Assembly (NCBI GenBank): GCA_020722725.1
Contig: DYKG01000006.1
Location: 45,772 to 109,771 of the forward strand
DNA length: 64,000 bases
Reading direction: 5' to 3'
Origin: Candidatus Methylomirabilis sp.
Lineage (GTDB): Bacteria; Muiribacteriota; Ozemobacteria; Ozemobacterales; Ozemobacteraceae
Part shown: positions 17,769-25,867 of the stretch, piece by piece
How the letters are laid out: every line of letters starts with the position of its first letter
Numbering within the stretch: position 1 is the first letter of the stretch
The notes under the pieces: generated by a model
What the model was told of the DNA's origin: nothing
The model's database searches: none
What the model saw: only the letters and a program-made list of their open reading frames with translations
Program-made: the position numbers and the translations under genes

Positions 17769-17851
17769 AAATCTTTTCGCTGTTTTGACTTCGGGGCTTT
17801 TTTTTCAAAAAAAAATGTACTAGAATCGAAAAAAACAATCCGAGGCAAAAA

Positions 17852-18907
17852 ATGCATATTTTAAAAGAATACCTGATTGTGCTCTTATGTCTTTTTACCG
17901 CTTTAACCATTACTGGTTGTGGCATTGCCGGAGATCCAAACGCACCTGAAGAAGATGATTCGGTAACCCTGAAGATGAATGTTGAGGCGCCAGAAATTAA
18001 TTCTGAAGGAATTCTTGCGGCGAAATATTCTTCCGATCTGGTATTGCGTCAGTTTTCAAGCAGTGGTGTATGCATGATCAACAATACACCGGTAAATTTT
18101 ACCCTGAATACACAAAGCAGTTTATTGACCATAGAAAAATTGCCACCCGCCGATTCTTATGAAATTGCACTGAAAACCGGTGCTCTCGAATTACGCGGTG
18201 TTGCCCAGTATAGTGGCCGAATCATCAGCCTGAGCAAGCCTCTTTCTCTGCAAAGCACGGCAGAGTGGCACCTGCGCAAGCATTTTGCGGCCGCCGATGC
18301 CGTTTCGGTCGGGTCTTTCGCCGATTATGCGGTTTCGGCTCCTGAATTGACCAGCTTTGTTTCGGCACTTAAGGGTGAGTTAAACAAAAGCACTGCTACT
18401 TCAGCGACCTGGCAGGCATTGATCGAAAGCCAGGTCAATACAATTACCTCGGCAAAAACATTTGGTCAGATTTTCACCCGTCAGGGCCCGGCCTTCAGTT
18501 TCAACGGCACCTGGAGCGGCCCGGTAAGCTATTATCTTCACAACGCGGCTGGAAAAGCAGTGATGATTGTTAAAGCCGATGCCGAAATGCGGTTAAACTG
18601 CTCAGGAACCAGTGCTGCAGGGTCTATGAAGCTGATTCCCACCGGGGTAGTGCCGCTTCAATCTGATCTTTCTGGGGTTTCTGCACCATCAGAAACGGCT
18701 TTTGCCTTTACCGGCAGTGGTGATGGCAACCTGGTTAAATTTACCAGGCAGGGCCAGCTCGGGCCGCTGGCCGGCAAAAGTATCGACAGCTGGGAGCTTT
18801 TTCCGATCAGCAGTGGGCTGGCCTGCCGTGCCACCAACGTTGATACCGCCTATAACACGGGTCTGAAGACTCTCGCCGGCGATTTCGTTTTAACCAGAAA
18901 GCAGTAA
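17852..18907 (+). CDS. lipoprotein of unknown function
   Basis: This protein of 351 residues begins with a type II signal peptide, and LTITGC is a good lipobox. The mature protein starts CGIAGDPNAPEEDD, an acidic linker, followed by beta-rich sequence without recognised motifs. Residue +2 after the Cys is Gly, so outer-membrane sorting is expected under Escherichia rules. A TAGAAT element with a T-rich region 17 bp upstream (17798-17826) could be its promoter, but the -35 is poor. The next gene on the strand encodes an outer-membrane barrel. Confidence 0.8.
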   Translation: MHILKEYLIVLLCLFTALTITGCGIAGDPNAPEEDDSVTLKMNVEAPEINSEGILAAKYSSDLVLRQFSSSGVCMINNTPVNFTLNTQSSLLTIEKLPPADSYEIALKTGALELRGVAQYSGRIISLSKPLSLQSTAEWHLRKHFAAADAVSVGSFADYAVSAPELTSFVSALKGELNKSTATSATWQALIESQVNTITSAKTFGQIFTRQGPAFSFNGTWSGPVSYYLHNAAGKAVMIVKADAEMRLNCSGTSAAGSMKLIPTGVVPLQSDLSGVSAPSETAFAFTGSGDGNLVKFTRQGQLGPLAGKSIDSWELFPISSGLACRATNVDTAYNTGLKTLAGDFVLTRKQ

Positions 18908-19011
18908 GCGAACCGCTAATAAATTGACTGCTGTTTTCCGATGGTTAGAGAGAATACTTAAATAATCGGAAGCAGATCATAATAAGAAGGCGAACAAAAC
19001 AGGTTTTTGCT

Positions 19012-20133
19012 TTGCTGCTGGTGACGTTGCTCAGCGTTGCCGGTTCGGTTTTTGCGTCAATTCGACCCGAGGGCAGTCTGATGCCGATACCGGTTCTAGA
19101 GCGTGAAGAGTGCAATACCGACACTCCGTTTGGGCAGTACCGCGAGAAATCGTCGCAACGTCTGATCTATACCCGCAAAACTTCGCATCTGGTAACTGAG
19201 ATCAACTATCGCCATGTTCTGTTCAAAGACTATCTTGGCACCGCACCCGAAAAGAATTATCTCTATCAGGCTTCATTCAAGGGCTATAACCTTTCAAGCC
19301 CGCTTGAATTCAGAGCAGGGCGCATCAGCGCCGGTAATAACAAGCTGCAGACCATTGATGGCGTGTCGTGGTATTACCCCTGGGGAAATCGGCTTTACAC
19401 AACTGTCGACCTAGGTCGAGTGTCTCCAATCGATGATGAGCAGAAAGACAACCCGTCGTTTGCCGAGGCAAGGTTTCACTACCGCTTCAATGAGCAGGCT
19501 TTTATGGCTATCAAAGGAGTTAACCAGTATGATGACAGCTTTGGTTCAGCAATGCTGGGTTATAATGGCGAAGATTTGCGAATAACCGGCGAATATCTGG
19601 GCGGCAGCGCGACCGACACAATGCATCTTTCGATGCAGTATCTGAACCCTAAAAAATTTGACTGGACCTCTGACTACCTGATTTATCACAATTCGACCTC
19701 AGACTCTGGTACAATGCGGCATTATCTGGGTCTTGAGTCGGGCAGTTTTTATATTGAAAGCGGCATTGGCAACCGGTTCTGGTTCAATGGGCCCGATATG
19801 CCCGACAGCTGGTTCTATGAAGGCAGTCTGACGTGGGGAAACCGCAGCAGTGACAATATTACCGCCGGCTATCTGGTTGAATCTACATCCGCTTCAGCCA
19901 GTCGCACCATTTATGCGCATGCTGAGCGCAAGGTTTCAAAAAAGACGACGCTGTCGCTGGGCGTCGAAGACACCACTTTCGAAAAAGGTGAGGGCTCGGT
20001 GCAAAACCTGGAAGGTGGTATTCGGCGAAGGGTTCAGTGGGGGCACGTCGAGCTGCGCGGCGCAGTTATCAGCGGCGGCTCAAATTCAGATCTGCAGAAA
20101 GATGTTCGCCTCAAAGCCGCTTACGAATTTTAG
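19012..20133 (+). CDS. outer-membrane beta-barrel protein, start codon uncertain
   Basis: The product has alternating strand patterns throughout (for example LYQASFKGYNL and VELRGAVISGG) and ends with the aromatic LKAAYEF, as outer-membrane barrels do. The first canonical start in frame is TTG 19012, which would give a signal peptide with no positive charge. The frame is open back to 18949. The codons at 18985-19002 encode RRRTKQ, exactly the missing basic n-region, but no ATG, GTG or TTG lies upstream in frame. ATC 18976 and ATA 18979/18982 are the only start-like codons, and GGAAG lies at 18968-18972. A rare initiator or a sequence error is possible. The function is unknown; it may be a porin-like protein. 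Confidence 0.75.
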   Translation: MLLVTLLSVAGSVFASIRPEGSLMPIPVLEREECNTDTPFGQYREKSSQRLIYTRKTSHLVTEINYRHVLFKDYLGTAPEKNYLYQASFKGYNLSSPLEFRAGRISAGNNKLQTIDGVSWYYPWGNRLYTTVDLGRVSPIDDEQKDNPSFAEARFHYRFNEQAFMAIKGVNQYDDSFGSAMLGYNGEDLRITGEYLGGSATDTMHLSMQYLNPKKFDWTSDYLIYHNSTSDSGTMRHYLGLESGSFYIESGIGNRFWFNGPDMPDSWFYEGSLTWGNRSSDNITAGYLVESTSASASRTIYAHAERKVSKKTTLSLGVEDTTFEKGEGSVQNLEGGIRRRVQWGHVELRGAVISGGSNSDLQKDVRLKAAYEF

Positions 20134-20229
20134 TCAGCCAAAGGGCAATCTTTTCAGAAAAAGCGCTTTTTAAATCGCTGCATTTTCGGCTATCATATTT
20201 GTGATCAAATTTTCTGCAAGGAGTACGCG

Positions 20230-23200
20230 ATGTTTGGTGATACCCTGAAGATTTGTCCGGATCAGCAATATGCTCAAAAATATGCAATTATTTTTGATGA
20301 TGGGCGTGGAAAGAGCGAGAAGATCACGTATCAACAATTATGGGAAAATATTGACGAGATCGCTGCTGCTTTGCGAAAAGCCGGGGTGCGACGCGGTGAC
20401 CGGGTTATTCTGCTGAGCGAAAATCATCTTCGCTGGATGCCCCTGTTTCTGGGTATTACCCAGATTGGAGCTATCGCGGTTCCGGTTGATGGAAACCTTG
20501 CCATTGAAAGGTTTCATGCAATTATGGAAGATTGCAAACCGGTCGCAATCATCATTTCGCGTAAATTTGAAACCAGATTCGCCGAGTTTATGATTAGTGA
20601 TTGCAAGGTAAATGCAACTCTTTATTTGAATTTTGACTTGATCATTCTGGAAAAAGTTGCAGCAGGGCCTGATATTGAAGAAGAAGCGGTTAAGCCCCAT
20701 GATATTGCGGCGATTATCTATACTTCCGGCACCACGGGAAACCCGAAAGGCATTCTATTAAGCCATCGAGCTTTTGCTGAGTCGATTAAGCTCGGTCTCG
20801 AAATTTCGGGATATCATAGTCAGGACCGAATGCTGGCTCTTTTGCCGTTTACCCATGTTTTTTCTCTGGTAGATTCGGGGCTGATCGAGTTTTATTCATG
20901 GTCAACCCTGGTGATTTGTAACAGCTTCAATCCTGCCGAAATCATGCAGGTTCTGATGAAAAATCAGATAACTTATATCCTGGCAGTGCCGCGCCTGGCT
21001 GAATTGATGGCGCTGGGTCTCATGCAGGTTCCCAGCCTGAAATTGCCCGGTCTGACCATGATCATCGGTGGCGCTGCACCGCGAACCGATATTATGAAAC
21101 TATTGATTTCCCGTGGAATCAACGTTTTTCAGGGCTTTGGCATGACCGAAACGACTGCCGGCGTTCTTATCGGGCGCGATGCTCCCCTTGATTCGGTGGG
21201 CAAATCCAATGATAAAGTCAAAGTAAAAATTGCCAATCCCGTTAAGGGCGTTGGAGAACTGCTTATATCAACCCCGACTATTTTTTCAGGGGTTTACGGT
21301 CGCCCCGGGCTCGATGCCGAAATGTTCGATGGTGAATATTTCAAAACCGGCGATCTTGCCGAAATCGACACCGACGGCCTGGTTTACATTCGTGGTCGTG
21401 CCAAAGAAGTGATTATTTCATCATCTGGTCTCAATGTTTACCCGGATGAACTCGAACTTCGTCTTGGTAGTCTGCCTTATGCAGAAGAATTCACGGTTTT
21501 CGGCTATTGCGAAAATGGCATTGAGACTCCGGCAATTGCATTGCTGAGGCGTAATGAGTTTTTCAAAGATAATAGCATTGGCAAGGTGCGTGATTTCATC
21601 GAAGAAGACATGAGAAATCGAACTGCCAACTGGCCCGATTCTGAAAAAATCAAAAAAATATTTATTTCAGAAAAACCTCTGCCTCGATCTGCCAGTGCTA
21701 AAATAAAGAGATTTGAAGTTTCGGCGATTTTTAGCCCTGCAAAACCGGCGGCAGACCAGATCAAAGCAGCCTCCAAGCCCATTGAAACAGAAGAAAAGCT
21801 GTTTAACCTTTTTAAAACCGAAGTTGCAGCATTTCTGAATACGAACCATGAAAAGATCGGGCCGAAAACCCGTCTTGATTCTTTTCTACAGCTTGATTCT
21901 CTCGGAGTGATTGCCTTATTGATCAACCTCGAGAAAAGATTTGCCGTGTCATTGCGCGATCTTATTGGTTCGACGATTGAAACCTTTGGAGACCTGTATC
22001 ATGCTATTTCCGGCATGGTTGATCTTGAAAAACTGACCATTTCAAACCCGGGGGCAAATGAATGTCTGCCTGCCATGCTCGACCTTTCGCCAGAAGCGAT
22101 CGAAAAACGTCAGAGCCTGGTCAGAGGTGACTGTAAGGTTCAGGGTTTCTCTCTTCCTGTACCAGAAAAGCCTCAGGATTATGCGGGAAATATTGAAGGT
22201 CTGATCGGCATGACCAGCATTCCCACCGGCATTTGTGGCCCTTTGAAAATTCGTGGTCAGGAGGCGGTTGGCGAATTTTACGTTCCCCTTGCCACCACTG
22301 AAGGCGCTCTTGTTGCTTCTGTTGCCCGCGGTTGTCAGGTTATAACCATGTCGGGCGGAGCGGAAGTGCGCATTATGAGCGACAGTATTCTGCGCACTCC
22401 AATTTTTGTTTTCGAAGATATCGAGCAGATGATCAGATTCTCAAAGTGGGTTGAGGATAGTTTTGATGACCTGAAAAAGGCTGCCGAAAGCACTACCAGC
22501 CATGGCAAATTGCTTGAAATAGGGCAATTCCCCATTGGAAGCAAAATTGTTCTGCGCTTTGTTTTTTCTACCGGCGATGCGTCGGGCCAGAACATGACAA
22601 CCATTGCTACCCGAAGGGCGGTAGATTATATTCTTTCCAACTTCGAAGGGGAAATCAGGGAATGGTTTCTTGAATCGAACCTTTCAGGTGATAAAAAGAT
22701 CAATGGCATCAATTTCACCGGCAATCGGGGCAAGAAAGTCGTGGCTCAATGCCGAATTCCCGCTGATGTGGTAATCAAGAATCTGCATACGACTCCCGAA
22801 CGCATGTACCGGCTGGCTGAGCTTTCAATGATTACTTCGCTTCAGGCTCACTCATTCGGTGTTCAAGCCCATTATGCAAACACACTTGCCGCAGTTTATA
22901 TAGCTGCAGGCCAAGATCCCGCCTGTGTTGCCGAATCTGCCGTTGGCATAACCAATCTTGAACTGGTAAATGGCGATCTGCAGGTCAGCGTAACTCTGCC
23001 TGGCCTGATGGTTGGAACGGTTGGCGGCGGCACCAGGTTGCCGACCCAGAACCGGTGTCTGCAGATGATGACCTGCGCCGGGCCAGGCAAAGCCGGACGG
23101 TTTGCCGAAATTCTTGCCGTAGCGGTTCTGGCGGGTGAAATATCAATCATTGGGGCCATGGCTGCCGATGAATTTACCGATGCCCATGCAAAATACGGCA

Positions 23201-23232
23201 GAGCTGACGGCATGAAAGCCGGGGGTCGTTAA
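20230..23232 (+). CDS. fusion protein: acyl-AMP ligase, acyl carrier domain, class I HMG-CoA reductase domain
   Basis: This protein of 1,000 residues has three domains. Residues about 1-510 form an AMP-forming acyl ligase with YTSGTTGNPKG at 164-174, GFGMTET, the KTGDLAEIDTDG region and the A10 lysine Lys491. Residues about 535-610 form a carrier domain with the phosphopantetheine Ser557 in LDSLG. Residues about 630-1000 form a class I HMG-CoA reductase domain: ATTEGAL gives Glu691, SGDKK gives Lys822, GQDP gives Asp896 and the C-terminal DAHAKYGR gives His986. Thus all four reductase catalytic residues are present. Normal reductases are free-standing and act on HMG-CoA. The fusion implies that a carboxylate is adenylated, loaded on the carrier, and reduced as thioester to an alcohol by NAD(P)H. 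CAAGGAG precedes the ATG, and one base separates the stop from the formyltransferase start. Confidence 0.93.
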   Translation: MFGDTLKICPDQQYAQKYAIIFDDGRGKSEKITYQQLWENIDEIAAALRKAGVRRGDRVILLSENHLRWMPLFLGITQIGAIAVPVDGNLAIERFHAIMEDCKPVAIIISRKFETRFAEFMISDCKVNATLYLNFDLIILEKVAAGPDIEEEAVKPHDIAAIIYTSGTTGNPKGILLSHRAFAESIKLGLEISGYHSQDRMLALLPFTHVFSLVDSGLIEFYSWSTLVICNSFNPAEIMQVLMKNQITYILAVPRLAELMALGLMQVPSLKLPGLTMIIGGAAPRTDIMKLLISRGINVFQGFGMTETTAGVLIGRDAPLDSVGKSNDKVKVKIANPVKGVGELLISTPTIFSGVYGRPGLDAEMFDGEYFKTGDLAEIDTDGLVYIRGRAKEVIISSSGLNVYPDELELRLGSLPYAEEFTVFGYCENGIETPAIALLRRNEFFKDNSIGKVRDFIEEDMRNRTANWPDSEKIKKIFISEKPLPRSASAKIKRFEVSAIFSPAKPAADQIKAASKPIETEEKLFNLFKTEVAAFLNTNHEKIGPKTRLDSFLQLDSLGVIALLINLEKRFAVSLRDLIGSTIETFGDLYHAISGMVDLEKLTISNPGANECLPAMLDLSPEAIEKRQSLVRGDCKVQGFSLPVPEKPQDYAGNIEGLIGMTSIPTGICGPLKIRGQEAVGEFYVPLATTEGALVASVARGCQVITMSGGAEVRIMSDSILRTPIFVFEDIEQMIRFSKWVEDSFDDLKKAAESTTSHGKLLEIGQFPIGSKIVLRFVFSTGDASGQNMTTIATRRAVDYILSNFEGEIREWFLESNLSGDKKINGINFTGNRGKKVVAQCRIPADVVIKNLHTTPERMYRLAELSMITSLQAHSFGVQAHYANTLAAVYIAAGQDPACVAESAVGITNLELVNGDLQVSVTLPGLMVGTVGGGTRLPTQNRCLQMMTCAGPGKAGRFAEILAVAVLAGEISIIGAMAADEFTDAHAKYGRADGMKAGGR

Positions 23233-23233
23233 T

Positions 23234-23992
23234 ATGAAACTGGTTTTTGTAACTTCAGACGTTACTTACGTTCGCGATAATTATTATTCTCTATTTGAAA
23301 AGATAACCCGCCCGGGGATGCTGCCTGAAGGCTGCAGCGTTGCATCGGTGGTAATGATCAATGTACCGATAAAGCTTCTTTTAAAAAACATTATCGGTCT
23401 TCAAGCTCTTGGCGCCCCTGATTTCAGCTTTGCTCTGCTGCGCAATCTGATGCGCTCACGCATGAAAGATCCGCGGGTAAAACTTCTTGAAGAGCGCAAT
23501 GTTCATCTCTTTCGCTGCAGCAGTGTGAACAACCCCGAAGCAATCAGCTATCTGAGCAGCCTGGAACCAGATCTAATCGCAAATATACGCACCCGCAACA
23601 TTTACAAAAAACCGGTTCTTGACCTGCCAAAAATTGGCTGTATCAACATTCATCACGGCATTCTGCCGGAAAACCGCGGAACCATGTGTGACTTGTGGGC
23701 CTGGATCGAAGGGCGCCCGGTTGGTTTTACCATTCACTGGATGAACGAAAAAATCGACGATGGCGATATTCTTGAGCGCTGTACAATCGATACCAGTGGC
23801 TGTCGTTCTTATGTTGATATTCCCTTCAGATCCAGCCAATCAGAGTCTGACTGCCTGTTGCGCAATATCGCGAGAATAAAAAGAGAAGGCCGGTTTGTCG
23901 GTATTCCCAATCGAACCGATAAAATCAACTACACTCGAACACCGTCAGCGGCCAAAATTGCCGAAGTCAGGCGAACCGGAAAGCGCCTCTAG
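23234..23992 (+). CDS. formyltransferase-family protein
   Basis: This protein of 252 residues has the formyl transferase N-terminal fold (PF00551). The catalytic triad of this fold appears as Asn138-x-His140 within NIHHGILPENRGT and Asp175 within KIDDGDIL. Family members transfer a formyl group from 10-formyltetrahydrofolate to an amine such as an amino sugar or methionyl-tRNA. It is translationally coupled to the fusion enzyme (1-bp gap), so it probably modifies the same product. The C-terminal part is short and basic and lacks the Fmt C-terminal domain, so this is not methionyl-tRNA formyltransferase. The substrate is unknown. Confidence 0.85.
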   Translation: MKLVFVTSDVTYVRDNYYSLFEKITRPGMLPEGCSVASVVMINVPIKLLLKNIIGLQALGAPDFSFALLRNLMRSRMKDPRVKLLEERNVHLFRCSSVNNPEAISYLSSLEPDLIANIRTRNIYKKPVLDLPKIGCINIHHGILPENRGTMCDLWAWIEGRPVGFTIHWMNEKIDDGDILERCTIDTSGCRSYVDIPFRSSQSESDCLLRNIARIKREGRFVGIPNRTDKINYTRTPSAAKIAEVRRTGKRL

Positions 23993-24013
23993 AGCTTTTT
24001 CGGGCAAAAAAAG

Positions 24014-24099
24014 CGGAGAGAGAGGGATTTGAACCCTCGGTGGGCATAACCCACAACGGTTTTCGAGACCGCCCCGTTCGACCACTCCGGCATCTCTCC
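24014..24099 (-). tRNA. tRNA-Ser (anticodon CGA)
   Basis: The 86-nt gene has a 7-bp acceptor stem (24093-24099 pairing with 24015-24021), discriminator G at 24014, a T arm at 24022-24038 with GGTTCAAAT, a long variable arm as in serine tRNAs, and an anticodon stem GCGGT/ACCGT with loop CTCGAAA, giving anticodon CGA. The 3' CCA is not encoded. It reads UCG codons. A transposase remnant lies just upstream of its 5' end. Confidence 0.95.
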
Positions 24100-24110
24100 A
24101 GACAATTTCC

Positions 24111-24139
24111 GTTTTACCTCAAAACCGGGGCGTTTGCAA
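24111..24139 (-). promoter_or_regulatory. promoter of tRNA-Ser
   Basis: On the minus strand TTGCAA (24134-24139) and TAAAAC (24111-24116) are separated by exactly 17 bp, ending 11 bp before the tRNA 5' end. Confidence 0.55.
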
Positions 24140-24185
24140 GCTTTTAGTGAAATTATACGGACCGCAGAAAATATATTTGTAGGGG

Positions 24186-24560
24186 TTGACCTCCGTGTCG
24201 GCCCGCTTTAAATCGCAGCGTCACGAACGAATTAAGTATAAATGGTATTACATGAAGGAAGAGCTGCTAACTTTCTGGCAGCAGGCAAACAAAGATGAGG
24301 TCGCGAAATTAATCAAAGAATGGATTGCCAAAGCAGAGTCTTCAGGGATCGGCATCCTCAAAACATTTGCAAAGACTGTAGAGATGCATAAAAATGCGAT
24401 ACTTGCATGCTATGACTACAAAATTTCAACGGGACCTCTTGAGGGTTTCAATAACAAAATCAAAACGATGAAGCGCCAGGCATACGGTTTTCGGGATATG
24501 GAATTCTTCAAACTCAAAATAAAAGCGCTTCACCAGGCGAACTATGCTTTAGTCGGATGA
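24186..24560 (+). pseudogene. ISL3-family transposase, C-terminal remnant
   Basis: About 124 residues correspond to the C-terminal third of an ISL3-type DDE transposase. STGPLEGFNNKIKTMKRQAY with the following GFRD is the diagnostic end of this family. Intact transposases are about 400 residues and carry an N-terminal zinc finger and two catalytic Asp, all missing here. No terminal inverted repeats could be seen. The remnant lies next to tRNA-Ser and splits the lipid-like gene group. The 215 bp after it (24561-24777) hold no gene I can support. Confidence 0.85.
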
Positions 24561-24777
24561 ACCAAAAACAATACGCTTTTGTATAAACGCTGCTTTACCA
24601 ATGTACCAATTTTCATAAAAAGTTTGTCTGGAAATTGCCCGCATGGTAACCTTTTGGCAGGTCTGAAATGCGATAGTTTTTTTGCGGAATCATTGTAAAA
24701 ACATTGGTTTCAGACTATGAGAGAATTAAAAATTGGCTCCGGGAAGCTTTTTTCGGAGTTCGCAAAAGAGGGCATAT

Positions 24778-25698
24778 ATGGGTTTTCTGAGTAGATGGTT
24801 GCAGTTTCTCAAGGAACGCCACGAGCCAATCGGCATTACCGTCATGATTTTCGCTTTCTTCAGCGCCAATATTCTGATGGCTAATCCCCATGATCCGATT
24901 ACCTGTGCTGGAATTGCCAGGCTGTTACCAGGATTTATGCTGGTCTGGCTGGTGTTTCTGCACATGCGGCTTTTCGATGAAGTCAAAGACTATGATTTTG
25001 ATCGCCGGCATAATCCTGATCGCCCTCTGGCCCGCGGTTTGATCTCGTTAGGCGAATTCACCGCCATGACCCTGTTGTGCATTCTTACCGAAGCGGCCTT
25101 GAGTCTGGTGCTGGGCTGGCAAACTTTTGTAACCTACGTGATGGTATTGTGTTTCACGCTGATGATGCGCGTGGAATTTTTCATCGGTGACTGGATGCGC
25201 CCCAGGCTTGAGCTTTACGCCATTACCCACACTTTTTCGGCAAGCATGATCGGGCTGCTGATTCATTCGGTTTCCCGTTCCGCCGACCCATCGGGAGCCA
25301 GTCAGGCATTTTTGCTTTTTGCCCTGGGAAACTGGTTCGTCTTCAATGTTTTTGAATTTGGCCGCAAAACTTTCGGCAAAGAAGAAGAACGTGACGGGGT
25401 AGATTCCTATTCTGCCCGGCTTAGCCCCTGGGGTGCCGTTGCTCTGCTGATGATAAACGTTATCATTGCCTGGATCTGCTTCTATTATGCAGCTATAAAA
25501 AAATTTGCCGCCGCCGCCACCTGGCCGATGCTGGCCCCTTCTTTGGTGGTTTCTCTTATGGTTGCGGTAGCCGGGGCGGTCTATGCGAGCTGCAATGATA
25601 AAAAAGGTGCCAAGATTTACCGTGGCACTGTTACTCTTTATCTGCTGGCATACCCGGCATCGATTGCTGCCGCCATTTATCTGCAGTTCTACCGATGA
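24778..25698 (+). CDS. UbiA-superfamily prenyltransferase
   Basis: This integral membrane protein of 306 residues has about eight hydrophobic segments. The first Asp-rich motif is Asp67-x3-Asp71-x3-Asp75 (within RLFDEVKDYDFDRR), and the second is ERDGVDSYSARL at about residue 210. These bind the Mg-prenyl diphosphate. Family members attach isoprenoid chains to aromatic rings or to glycerol phosphate, as in ubiquinone, menaquinone, haem O or archaeal-type ether lipids. ATG 24778 is preceded by AAGAGGG. No other quinone gene is nearby, so the acceptor is unknown. The neighbouring reductase fusion, dikinase and BtaA-like enzyme suggest an unusual lipid or prenylated metabolite. Confidence 0.85.
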   Translation: MGFLSRWLQFLKERHEPIGITVMIFAFFSANILMANPHDPITCAGIARLLPGFMLVWLVFLHMRLFDEVKDYDFDRRHNPDRPLARGLISLGEFTAMTLLCILTEAALSLVLGWQTFVTYVMVLCFTLMMRVEFFIGDWMRPRLELYAITHTFSASMIGLLIHSVSRSADPSGASQAFLLFALGNWFVFNVFEFGRKTFGKEEERDGVDSYSARLSPWGAVALLMINVIIAWICFYYAAIKKFAAAATWPMLAPSLVVSLMVAVAGAVYASCNDKKGAKIYRGTVTLYLLAYPASIAAAIYLQFYR

Positions 25699-25712
25699 TT
25701 GAGAGGCAAAAT

Positions 25713-25847
25713 ATGGAAAACGAAACCCGGCTCAAGCTGGCAGGAATCGGTCTTGCCGGGCTGGTCGGGGTCATTTTGAACATGGTTTTATTCTGGAACA
25801 GCCCTCAGGCTGATCCTGTCTTATGTGCCGATGAAGCACAAATCTGA
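25713..25847 (+). CDS. small single-pass membrane protein (44 residues)
   Basis: A 44-residue frame lies between the UbiA and dikinase genes. It has a charged N-terminus (MENETRLK) and one transmembrane helix (LAGIGLAGLVGVILNMVLFW), then a short polar tail with one Cys. GAGAGG precedes the ATG by about 7 bases, and its stop is 20 bp before the next start, so it fits as an operon member. Function unknown; it may be an accessory subunit for its membrane-bound neighbour. Confidence 0.6.
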   Translation: MENETRLKLAGIGLAGLVGVILNMVLFWNSPQADPVLCADEAQI

Positions 25848-25867
25848 TTTCGAGTGAGGAAAAAAGC

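Noticed and set aside
18902..18940. Nested GCAGT/ACTGC and AGCG/CGCT hairpin after the lipoprotein gene
   Set aside because: Stems are only 4-5 bp with a long internal loop; not convincing as a terminator.
20158..20171. Palindrome AAAAAGCGCTTTTT after the barrel gene as a terminator
   Set aside because: No loop and only A/T-rich arms apart from the GCGC core; too weak to call.
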